Part shown: positions 7,391-14,321 of the stretch, piece after piece
Position numbering within the stretch: the stretch's first letter is position 1
Layout of the letters: the number at the start of each line of letters is the position of its first letter
NCBI GenBank assembly: GCA_037447655.1
Contig: JBBHKE010002825.1
Span: 33,804-48,124 of the forward strand
Direction of reading: 5' to 3'
Length of the DNA stretch: 14,321 nucleotides
DNA from: Zygnema cylindricum
Taxonomy: Eukaryota; Streptophyta; Zygnematophyceae; Zygnematales; Zygnemataceae
Notes under the pieces: generated by a model
Told to the model about the DNA's origin: nothing
The model's database searches: none
Seen by the model: only the letters and a program-made list of their open reading frames with translations
Position numbers and translations under genes: made by a program

Positions 7391-8072
7391 CCAGTGACTA
7401 AGACAAGTATAGATGACTTAGAAAAGACCATCTGACAAACACATAAAATAAATTCAGACCTAGAAAATACACAAATTATAACATATATCGTGTGCGAATT
7501 TTTTATTTATTTCCGTTGGTTGCCATCTTGACACGTATTCTCTCTATCTAGTGTGTCGCGACTAAATTTTTTCTGTAATCGGTGATGTACTTCGCGAGGT
7601 ACATCACCAATTACAAAAACTTTGGAAGCGAATGCTTCGTGAAAAAATATCCAACGGTTATTGTTAACTCCCAAAATTTCCGAGAATATAAGCAATATTC
7701 TCTGTAATGTTGTTTTCTGTATAAAAATAAAATAATAAGTATGGCGTAGTACGGAGAGGTCCGAATTTCTGTAAACAGCCTCACTTTATGTGTAATGGAA
7801 CTTCACCCTAACTCTAATTAGGAATTAGGTTTTGTTTTCAATAGTATGGATAGTTTTATTTGAGAATTTGGGAAAAATTTGGGGGAACCTAATTAGCGTT
7901 CAATACCCTAATAGCGATTGGCGGTGGACTTCGTCAATATGATTGTGGTAAATGTCGGCGGCAAAGACAACCGTACAAAGTGCCAAAGTCGGTCGGACTC
8001 TACAATAACGTCAAAAAGAACACACGTCACAAGACACGTCACAGAAGACTATTCTACATACTGCCTATGTCG
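7391..8072. other. AT-rich segment upstream of the retrotransposon
   Basis: No credible gene. It contains the near-perfect palindrome 7575-7614 and an inverted-repeat end at 7794-7809. The sequence before 8073 does not resemble the ~143 bases between the polypurine tract and the repeat in the 3' copy. So either the left edge of the retrotransposon is truncated, or the LTR starts later than the polypurine tract suggests. Confidence 0.5.
7575..7614. repeat. Near-perfect 40-bp palindrome
   Basis: The arms 7575-7590 and 7599-7614 are reverse complements at 15 of 16 positions. The 8-base centre TTCGCGAG can itself pair partly, so cruciform extrusion is plausible. A smaller hairpin with GAAGC/GCTTC arms lies about a dozen bases downstream, near 7626-7639. 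No ends of a transposon are recognised around it. Confidence 0.75.
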
Positions 8073-8641
8073 AATGAATGTAGACGTGAAACATTTCTCA
8101 CAAATTTTTAGGGTAAAGATATTGTAAAAGACCACTCTGAACCAAGCACTTAGAATTTTGTTTGTAGATATACAGGCGAACCCTGTACATAAGTTTTAGA
8201 TATTTTTGAGTTCTTAGAGTATTTAGTTCAATTAGGATTGATCAATTCGACACAAAATGTACATTCTACACAGAGTTAAAGAAACGAGATCACTTAGTGA
8301 ACTTTAAGTTGTTTTATGTTATATTGTCCTTGATTTGGATGTGGTAAATGTTTGTCTGGTTGAAAAACCAATTTCATTTGGAGTTACATATCTTACACTA
8401 TAGATTTAGTCAACTGGGTATTTCTCTTTGGGTTTGCTTCTGCTGTCATGTGTACTGGTGGCTCAATCCTTGCGAGCCGAAGTGCTCCTCCCGCACCTGC
8501 TGTCATGTCTACTGGTGGCTCAATCCCTGCGGGCCCAAGTGCTTCTCCCGCACCTGCTGGGAAAAATATACCAGGTGGTGTGTGTGTGACGCCGAGATCT
8601 AGTGGATCACAATCAAGTTAGAGTGCCCATGACCTTCAACA
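8073..8641 (+). repeat. 5' long terminal repeat (possibly lacking its first ~143 bases)
   Basis: Aligns with 12967-13494 from AATGAATGTAGACG through ...GACCTTYAACA, where similarity stops abruptly at a CA dinucleotide as expected for an LTR end. It contains the gag start codons (8448, 8505) and about 65 gag codons. The size difference from the 3' copy comes mainly from a 57-bp duplication in the gag start. If the LTR really begins at the TG after the polypurine tract (12823), this copy lacks the first ~143 bases. Confidence 0.75.
8442..8555 (+). repeat. 57-bp tandem duplication spanning the gag start codon
   Basis: Units 8442-8498 and 8499-8555 are near-identical and in frame (19 codons). 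Each contains an ATG followed by an M-(S/C)-T-G-G-S-I type sequence and an A/P/S-rich stretch. The 3' LTR has instead three 18-bp units at the matching place. Confidence 0.85.
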
Positions 8642-9368
8642 AGTTATAGGCCCACAGCCCAAATTGCCTATTTTTGATGGAACTGACTACTTATACTGGG
8701 AAGATGTATTGAGCTCATATTTCGAGGAGAGGGACTTGTCACCCATTGTGGAAGGAACCGCCGAAGTGATTGCACTGGATTAGACACAGAAGAATCTCCA
8801 ATGCCTCAACATATTGAAACAGACAGTGACAAAAGACTTGGTAATGTCGTACCTTGAGATGAAGAAAGCTTTTGAAGTTTGGTTCAGTGTACTTGCAATC
8901 TATGTTCAGCTAGATGTTACTGTCCAAACTAACATAGCCACACGGATTTTTGAATTTAAGTATTTTAGAGGTAGTATGTCAGATCATTGTCATGCTATGA
9001 AAAGGTTGTTCTTTCAGAGTACAAGTGCAAGTGGGGACTTTTCACCACCTCAGCAGGCTATGTTGTTGATGAGAACTTTACCCGATGATTGTAAGGGAGC
9101 CATGTATAGCCTTAGGGCTTTTCCACAACGTCAGTGAAACATAGCATTTGCAATTCAACTTATTTTGAGCGAAGAAGCTAACCAAATTTCACAAAGAGGT
9201 AGTAGTAAGTCTGTTCAAGCACCAGCTAACCAGTTTCCAGATAATAAAATTGGCAATGGCAATGGCACAGATAGTGGACCTAGAAGGTCACCTTTGACAT
9301 GCTATTACTGTGGTGAAAAAGGCCATGTTTTCAGGATGTGTAATGCCTACAAAAGAGCGAAAGCATGA
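8448..9368 (+). pseudogene. gag: gag (capsid/nucleocapsid) pseudogene of the copia-class element
   Basis: Gag packages the element's RNA into cytoplasmic particles. One frame runs from the ATG at 8448 (or 8505) to 9368, broken by TAG at 8619, TAG at 8781 and TGA at 9135, with a TGA at 9366. The order is a P/S/A-rich N-terminus inside the LTR, then a copia Gag start motif (LPIFDGTDYLYW, about 8665-8700). A helical capsid region follows (about 8790-9180), and a CCHC zinc knuckle of C-x2-C-x4-H-x4-C spacing lies at 9300-9341. At the first stop the 3' LTR copy still has CAG, so it arose by C-to-T change after insertion. The same frame continues into protease, suggesting a single gag-pol reading frame originally. 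Confidence 0.88.
8642..8660 (+). promoter_or_regulatory. Putative minus-strand primer binding site, half-initiator-tRNA type
   Basis: Immediately after the LTR's terminal CA, GTTATAGGCCCA (8643-8654) matches 11 of 12 bases of the Drosophila copia primer site core (GTTATGGGCCCA). That site pairs with the anticodon region of initiator tRNA-Met, not with its 3' end. The position exactly at the LTR edge supports it. It lies within the gag reading frame. The common plant site TGGTATCAGAGC is absent here. Confidence 0.5.
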
Positions 9369-9944
9369 AATTTTCGTTCTGGATTGAATGAAAGCCGAGT
9401 GCCATCTCAGCCAAGTGGACGACTAACGACATTTTCCAACGCACTTTAAGAGGAGGACGTGAGCAGCTTTCCCAACAACATCGAAAATAAATACTTTGCG
9501 ATGGCACAAGCAACATAAGGCTTGGACGAAGACGAATGGATAATGGACTCAAGTGCATCTGCGCAAATGTGCCGTAATCGCCATTTGTTTGAAAGTATTC
9601 AAACTACCTCCCCATTTAAATTTCATTTCTGTGATCATACTGTCGTTGAGTCGAAAGCTAAAGGGATGGTGTCGCTTATGTTGAACGTAGAGGGAAAAGT
9701 TGTGAAAAGGGTTTTGGAAGATGTGTTGTATTTACCAGCATTTAAAAGGATTTGTTTCTCTACGTCAGTGGTAGAAAAGAAAGGTTCTAAAACTATATCA
9801 AAGAATAGGAAGAAAACAGTGAGGGAGAATGGGAAAGTAGCTGAAGAGGGATTTGCTGGAGGGAACAACTTGTACCGGGTGAGCCTTGCGAATGATAATG
9901 AGAATGATGTTATGTACTCTAGTAAAATCAATGATTACGTTTAG
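9369..9944 (+). pseudogene. pol: pol, aspartic protease region
   Basis: This is the protease that cleaves Gag-Pol in the particle. It is in the same frame as gag, with stops TAA at 9447 and 9516 and TAG at 9942. The catalytic motif region reads W-I-M-D-S-S-A-S (Asp codon at 9546-9548), where copia proteases have D-S-G-A; the essential glycine is a serine here. A downstream V-L-Y-L-P-A-F motif (about 9726-9746) matches the conserved 'L..VLYVP' segment of the family. The 3' part is charged and leads to the integrase zinc-finger region after a frame change near 9938. Confidence 0.8.
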
Positions 9945-10860
9945 GACATGTGAAATATGATAGATTAGAAAAGGTGGTAAATCAGAAAATGGTGGAAGGT
10001 GTAAAAATTAGTGAAAAACCAACATCAAAAATATGTGACAATTGTGCAATGGGAGAAATTCATAGTTGCCTTTCCCTTTGCAAACTGATCATAGAAGTAG
10101 CAGGGTGCTGGAGCTAATTTATTCAGATGTATGGGGGCCATCTAGGTACCCATCTTCTGGAGGTGCGAAGTTTATGCTTACCTTTACAGATGACTATAGT
10201 AGGTTTACTACAGTTTATTTTTTGAAAAGTAAGGATCAACTTTTTGAAAATTTAAAGGAATATAAGGCTTGGGTCGAAAATCTAAAAGAGAGAAAGTTAC
10301 CAGGATTCTGATCAGATAAGGGAAAGGAGTACATTTCTAATGAGTTTGCATAATTTTTAAAATTACATGGAATTTCACGTCAGCTAATTGTTCTTTTTTC
10401 TCCAGAACAAAACGGTGTTTCAAAGAGGATGAAAAAGACCATATCAGAGTGTGCCATGGCTGATATGAATATAGATTTCAAATGGTGTTTCAAAGAGGAT
10501 GAAAAGGACCATATCAGAGTGTGCCATGGCTGATATGAATATAGATTTCAAATTTTTTGGCAGAAGTTATGAATTGTGCAGTTTATGTGGGAAATAAGCC
10601 AGAAACAAGGGCAGTAAAAGATAAAACTCCTTATGAAATGTGGACTAGATAGAAACCAGATGTAAGTCACTTCAAAACTGTCGGAAGTAAGATTTTCACG
10701 TTAGATAATGACCCGCAAAAATGGAAATTAGAGCCAAAACGCATACCAGGGATATTTCTAGCTTACGATGATCATGCCAAAGGTAGAAAAGTATATGACA
10801 CTAAGAGAAAAAGAGTTGTGGTAGCTAGACACATTATAGTGAAGGTTGAGGGAAAACGAG
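9938..10860 (+). pseudogene. pol: pol, integrase region (DD35E) with mutated catalytic glutamate
   Basis: Integrase inserts the cDNA. The zinc finger begins at R-L-G-H (9938-9949) and its cysteine pair is C-D-N-C (10034-10045). The frame shifts at about 10060. The catalytic core follows: first Asp in S-D-V-W-G-P (10126-10128), second Asp in S-D-K-G-K-E-Y (10315-10317). The third position, 36 codons on, lies in the Q-N-G-V-x-x-R motif, where the expected Glu codon is AAG (Lys) at 10423-10425, consistent with a G-to-A change. Stops: TGA 10309, TAA 10351, TAG 10650. A 70-bp duplication (10414-10553) breaks the frame. The C-terminal T-P-Y-E-M-W and 'F...DDHAKGRKVYD' stretch (10627-10800) is characteristic of copia integrases. 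Confidence 0.9.
10414..10553 (+). repeat. 70-bp tandem duplication inside integrase
   Basis: Units 10414-10483 and 10484-10553 differ at a single base. Because 70 is not a multiple of three, the duplication shifts the reading frame. One mismatch against ~12% LTR divergence shows it arose long after insertion. Confidence 0.95.
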
Positions 10861-11211
10861 TAGATGTACTTAATCAGTGTACAGATGAAAAGAATGATCG
10901 AAATGTTGATTATATTTTTTTTTGGAAGAAAATCATATGTTTTTCAAAAAAAGTGCAGAAAATTCATTAACACCAACTCAAAGTGACTTGCGGCCTACAA
11001 AACCATCTTCTCCACCGAAAATAGAAATTCTTATGCATGAAAGAGTTGCAAACTCTCCTCTACCTCTAGTTGAAACCAAATCACGAGCAGAACCACATGA
11101 ATTGAGGAGGAGGACCCAACCATCTATACCAGCGACAGAATTTCCAGGTGGAGTGAGGCAAAGTGCATGTTTGAGGGAGCAAATGCAACCTTTGCTCACT
11201 CAACACACGTA
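10861..11211 (+). pseudogene. pol: pol, variable linker between integrase and reverse transcriptase
   Basis: This is P/S/K-rich coding sequence without a domain. The frame opened at about 10922 runs to a TAG at 11210-11212. Copia elements carry a poorly conserved, disordered linker here. It ends in a basic R-R-R-T motif region followed by the start of the reverse transcriptase. A T9 run at 10913-10921 marks a likely indel site. Confidence 0.65.
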
Positions 11212-12125
11212 GAAGAGCCTCTAACGTTGATAGAAGCATTTTCAAGGATTGAAAATGAACACTAGGTGGAAGCGGTCAATGAAGAAATGAAGTCCATCAT
11301 GGAGGCCCAAAGGTGGGATCTGGTGGAACTTCCTCTAGGAAGAAAGGCTATTGGGTGTAAATGGGTGTTTAAATTATAATTGAACCCAAATAATACCATA
11401 GATAGGTATAAAGCTTGTTTGGTTGCTAAGGGATATAATCAAAAAGAGAGGATATATTATGAAGAAACTTTCTCTCATGTTCTAAGGTTTCCATATATTT
11501 GCATTTTACTTACATTAGTTGCCATAGAGGATTTTGACATCTACCAAATGGAGGTCAAAATTGCCTTTTTGCATGGTGATTTAAATGAGGTCATTTATAT
11601 GAAGCAGCCAGAGGGTTATGAGGAAGAAGGAAAAGAAAATCTTGTATGCAGACTTTTAAAATCTTTGTATGGCTTGAAACAAGCCTCGCGGTAGTGGAGC
11701 AGAAAATTAGATGAGTTCTTGACAAGACTAGGATTTATAGAATTAGCTATGATCATTCAGTATATGTGATTTGTGGTGATAATCTTGATGAGGTGACATT
11801 CATTGCTGTCTATGTTGATGATTTGCTATTAATCAGTAGGAACAAAGAAACAACTGCTAGAGTAAAACATGATCTTAATTCACAATTTGAAATGAAGGAT
11901 TTGGGTGAAGCAAAATATATCTTTGGAATACAACTTGAAAGAGATAGAGAAATGAAAGTAATTAGGCTAACTCAAAGAAAAGGGATTGGAAACATGTTGG
12001 AAAAATTTGGCTTGGCTGATGCCAAAGGTTGTGCAACACCTATGGAGTATAAGCAAAAACTTGAAGGAATGGAGCATGAGTTTGGAGTCAGTATAGATGA
12101 GGAACTCAGTATAGAAGACCAATAA
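11212..12125 (+). pseudogene. pol: pol, reverse transcriptase region
   Basis: This enzyme copies the element's RNA to cDNA. It begins with the copia-specific 'E...A...E' segment (about 11270-11290), then A-I-G-C-K-W-V-F-K (11347-11373) and Y-K-A-C-L-V-A-K-G-Y (11386-11415). Next come F-L-H-G-D-L (11569-11586), Y-M-K-Q-P-E-G-Y (11596-11619) and L-Y-G-L-K-Q-A-S-R (11665-11691). The catalytic box Y-V-D-D is at 11811-11822, with both aspartates intact. F-G-I-Q-L-E follows near 11921-11938. Stops: TAG 11263, TAA 11377, TAG 11692, TAA 12123. A frame change lies at about 11745, between the palm's conserved blocks. Confidence 0.93.
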
Positions 12126-12797
12126 TTTATGTCTTAAGTACCCTACAAACAAGTAGTAGGAAGTTTGATTTACTTCATGAATTGCACTAGGCCCGATATA
12201 GCTGCAGCAGTTGGTGTATTGAGAAGAAGCCTGCAAAATCCACGAAGGAGAGACTGGGAGGCAGCAAAAAGGGTCTTAAGATATCTTGTTGGGACTAGAA
12301 ATCTTTTGCATACTTTGGGTGGGGACAAAGTTGGCATTAATACTTCGAGTGATGTTTGCTATGGTGATGTGCCCAGTAGCAAGTCTACAACTGGGTATGT
12401 CATTCAGATTGGAAGTTGAACTTGTAGTTGGAGTAGTAAACTTCAAAAGGTCACGACTCAATCTACTATGGAAGCCGAATATATGGCTGCGAGAGTACCC
12501 TTGGAAGAGCTGCTTTGGATTAAAGCATTTCTTTAAGAATTAGGTTTTACGCAACACGAGACAAAAATAATGTGGTGCGAGAATCAGACAGCCATTTCTG
12601 TGGCTACAAACCCAAGTCACCATTTTAAAAGTAAACATATGGACATTCGGCTACATTTGATACGAGAGAAAGTATTTGCAAGAGTTCTCAAACTTTGTTA
12701 TTTCTCTGATGAGAAAATGGTTGCGAACATGTTGACAAAAGCCCTTCCAGCTCCTAAGTTGGAGTGCCGCAGAAAAGCATGTGGTCTAAGTGAGTAA
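12126..12797 (+). pseudogene. pol: pol, RNase H region and C-terminus
   Basis: RNase H removes RNA from the RNA-cDNA hybrid. T-R-P-D-I near 12187-12201 is the conserved connection motif. R-V-L-R-Y-L (12270-12287) and S-S-D-V-C-Y-G-D (about 12345-12368) correspond to the usual YSDADWAGD block. S-T-M-E-A-E-Y (12460-12480) carries the catalytic Glu. The W-C-E-N-Q-T-A-I block has Glu where D-N is usual. K-H-M-D-I-R (12632-12649) is also typical. Stops: TAA 12135, TGA 12417, TAA 12534. The natural end appears to be the TAA at 12795-12797. Most of the 3' third shares the gag frame, implying the original was one open frame. Confidence 0.9.
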
Positions 12798-12966
12798 GTC
12801 TTCTAAAGCTTAAGGGGAGTATTGAAAAGAAAACTTTAGTAAGTCTTAAAAATTGGAGTCTAAGACTTAGAATATTTTTGACTTCTTATATTGACTAGAT
12901 ATAGTGTGAATTTTTGTAATATCTACATAGGTAGTCTTAGTATTCAAAAATAAATTACGGCCGCCA
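12798..12966 (+). other. Non-coding 3' segment with a polypurine tract
   Basis: A polypurine tract (AAGGGGAG, 12812-12819) is followed by TATTG; plant copia LTRs typically start with TG in this position, here 12823. From there to 12966 is AT-rich, with AATAAA at 12949-12954 and an AGTCTTA/TAAGACT-type inverted repeat near 12840-12870. None of this occurs before the 5' repeat. So it is either the first ~143 bases of a full-length 3' LTR, or 3' untranslated sequence. Confidence 0.6.
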
Positions 12967-13494
12967 AATGAATGTAGACGTGAAACATGTCTCACAAATT
13001 TTTAAGGCATAGATATTGTGAAGGACCATTCTGGACCAAACAATTAGAATTTTGAAAGTAGATATTCAGGTAAACCTTGTACATGCGTTTTAGATGTTTT
13101 TGAGATCTTTAAAGTATTTAGTTCAATTAGGATTGATCAATTCGATACAGAATGTACATTCTACACATAGTTAAGGAAATGAGAGCACTAAGTGCACTTT
13201 AAGTTGTTTTATGTTCTATTGTCCTTGATTTGGCTGTGGTATATGATTGTCTGGTTGAAAGACCTTTTTCATTTGGAGTTACATATCTTACACTATAGAT
13301 CTAGTCAACTAAGAATTTCTCTTTGGGTTTACTTCTGGTGTCATTTCTACTAGTGCTCCTCTCACACCTAGTGCTCCTCCCACACCTAGTGCTCCTCCCA
13401 CACCTGTTGCTTGGACGAATATACCAGCTGGTGTGAGTGTGACGTCGAGTGATAGTGGATCACAATCAAGTCAGAGTGCCCATGACCTTTAACA
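12967..13494 (+). repeat. 3' long terminal repeat (shared part)
   Basis: Direct repeat of 8073-8641 with about 88% identity over its first part by hand count. It carries the beginning of gag too: an in-frame P/S/T-rich stretch and a sequence ending S-A-H-D-L, with CAG where the 5' copy has a stop. The start codon position reads ATT. The LTR may begin earlier, at 12823. Confidence 0.8.
13352..13405 (+). repeat. Three 18-bp tandem units in the 3' LTR copy of the gag start
   Basis: Units 13352-13369, 13370-13387 and 13388-13405 encode S-A-P-(P/L)-T-P repeats. They are in frame and near-identical, and differ in arrangement from the 57-bp duplication in the 5' copy. Confidence 0.85.
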
Positions 13495-14321
13495 TGAAGG
13501 CAATGTGGTTGTAATGTGATTGGCATGTTTTACATTTGTACAAAGGAAAAAAGATATAAGTTTTTATAATTTGTATTTGATTGCATGCCATTTTGTTGGC
13601 TTTGCAAAAGTGCATACATTTTTTAAACTACATTGTAAGTCGCTATTATTGTTAATAATACTATCTTTTCCGTTTTAAACCTTTTGTAAAAAATAAAGCG
13701 TTAATAGTATTAATTGGTTTGTTTCCTTTAACGCTGATTCTTTTTGCAGTTCACAATCGTCTATGTCATTTGTACCGGAAACATAGTTTAACATAATTTA
13801 ACATAATTTCAATAAATTTTACATTGAACGTAATAATGATAAAATACAGCTCATACTGTGTATTTCTTAACGCTAATAACAGTTTACGATGACCAACTTT
13901 TGAGGCTAAATCTTGTATCCATTTATGGTGGCCTGTTTTAGAGCCAAAATTTTGTTCTTTGTCCTTTGTTTTTTATAATATTTCAAGGAAATTTGATGGA
14001 GTTTTTTGGGAAAGCCTCAAAATAACATGTAATTAAGCATCCCTGGTGCTTGATTCCACAAATGTATAATAATGATCAAGACATTTCATTTTTGAAAGTG
14101 AAAAATAATATCCGTCTTTGAAAGGGAAAAATATATCTCTCAGCCTCGGTAATTGGTAGATGTCCTTGTCTTTTAAGTGTAGTTCTGATTAACTTTTTTG
14201 GTGTTTTGGATTTCTGAATTATTTATCGTAGGATAAGTGTTTTGGACTTCTGATTTTTTTTCTTGTGTGTTTTGGACTTCTGATTTTTTTTTTTTTCGTT
14301 TTTTGTACTTTTTAATTTTTT
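13495..14321. other. AT-rich right flank, no gene
   Basis: No credible reading frame. Small repeats are present: TTTAACATAA twice near 13786-13808, and GTGTTTTGGAYTTCTGAWTT three times (from 14201, 14237 and 14267), separated by T-rich runs and ending in a long T run. Confidence 0.55.
14201..14292 (+). repeat. Short interspersed-tandem repeat, three copies
   Basis: An ~19-bp core (GTGTTTTGGACTTCTGATT) starts at 14201 (with two differences), 14237 and 14267. Unequal T-rich spacers give periods of 36 and 30 bases. Confidence 0.75.

Larger units (their letters stand above)
5968..7809. mobile_element. Possible non-autonomous inverted-repeat element (TIR about 16 bp)
   Basis: AGGGTGAAGTTCCATT at 5968-5983 is the exact reverse complement of 7794-7809. 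A third, imperfect inverted copy lies at 6541-6557. A 21-bp direct repeat (19 of 21) flanks the pair: 5926-5946 on the left, 21 bases outside the arm, and 7809-7829 on the right, directly abutting the arm. No transposase is inside. The element could be 5968-7809 or the shorter 5968-6557 (589-590 bp), or two related MITEs side by side. No clean target duplication fits either choice. Confidence 0.35.
8073..13494 (+). mobile_element. Degenerate Ty1/copia-class LTR retrotransposon
   Basis: Direct terminal repeats (8073-8641 and 12967-13494) flank a gag-protease-integrase-reverse transcriptase-RNase H region. That domain order, with integrase before reverse transcriptase, defines the Ty1/copia superfamily (Pseudoviridae). 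Gag and pol appear to have been one long frame. About 17 in-frame stops, at least four frame changes, a 70-bp internal duplication and substitutions at catalytic positions show it is inactive. The terminal repeats differ by roughly 12% over their first ~265 bases (33 differences by hand count), so the insertion is old. No target-site duplication is found: the five bases beside each end do not match. Confidence 0.93.

Noticed and set aside
8348-8602. Open frame with repeated Cys- and Trp-rich segments (C-C-H-V-Y-W-W)
   Set aside because: It is the gag N-terminal 57-bp duplication read in the wrong frame. The real frame (ATG 8448) carries the conserved gag sequence downstream.
8642-8700. Plant-type primer site TGGTATCAGAGC
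   Set aside because: Searched for by eye around both possible LTR ends and not found.
12286-12543. 85-codon plus-strand frame inside the RNase H region
   Set aside because: The conserved RNase H blocks (S-T-M-E-A-E-Y, W-C-E-N-Q) are read in the other frame, so this is a shadow.
12949-12954. AATAAA as the retrotransposon's polyadenylation signal
   Set aside because: Such hexamers are frequent in AT-rich DNA, and its place relative to the LTR start is unresolved, so I mention it without calling it.
8071-13500. Target-site duplication of the retrotransposon
   Set aside because: Flanking bases beside 8073/8075/8079 and after 13494 do not match. An ATGAA coincidence is part of both repeats and so is not a duplication.

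Overview
The window looks like AT-rich nuclear DNA of a eukaryote. It holds a decayed Ty1/copia-class LTR retrotransposon, several short inverted-repeat (MITE-like) structures, tRNA-like pol III boxes, and an embedded GC-rich island. One reading frame in the island starts in a near-ideal Kozak context. Nothing bacterial is visible (no operons with Shine-Dalgarno sites, no IS elements, no CRISPR). I cannot place the host beyond 'eukaryote'. No gene in the window looks like an intact host gene.

Layout. 1-2043 is AT-rich and without a recognisable gene; it holds a GA-rich tract with a G-quadruplex motif and a ~35-bp unit repeated three times. 2044-5877 is bounded by a pair of 18-bp inverted repeats (16 of 18 identical) with CCGATA/TATCGG-rich subterminal sequence, as in hAT-like elements. 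Inside it lies the GC-rich island (about 2555-5160; one sampled line has 55% G+C against 18% in an AT-rich flank line). The island carries three same-strand, closely packed frames. The first is a superfamily 3 (D5-like) viral helicase, 5'-truncated and frame-disrupted or spliced. The second is an unrecognised 337-codon frame with one internal TGA. The third is a frame overlapping the end of the second and cut off where the island ends. I read this as a fragment of an endogenised eukaryotic DNA virus or virus-like transposon, and it is the most interesting part of the window.

5878-8072 is AT-rich and repeat-laden: a 16-bp perfect inverted repeat at 5968/7809, a 49-bp perfect tandem duplication, a tRNA-like (SINE-like) segment and a near-perfect 40-bp palindrome. 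8073-13494 is the copia-class element. Its domain order is gag with a CCHC knuckle, protease, integrase, reverse transcriptase, RNase H. It has about 17 in-frame stops, several frameshifts and mutated catalytic residues, so it is dead. Its long terminal repeats (~88% alike by hand count over the first ~265 bases) contain the gag start codon, as in yeast Ty1. They end in ...AACA directly before a sequence resembling the internal (half-) initiator tRNA-Met primer site of Drosophila copia. 13495-14321 is AT-rich with small T-rich repeats.

The genes do not work together. The window is a graveyard of two unrelated mobile or viral lineages in repeat-rich DNA. The open question is whether the viral genes were carried by, or inserted into, the element bounded by the inverted repeats at 2044 and 5877.
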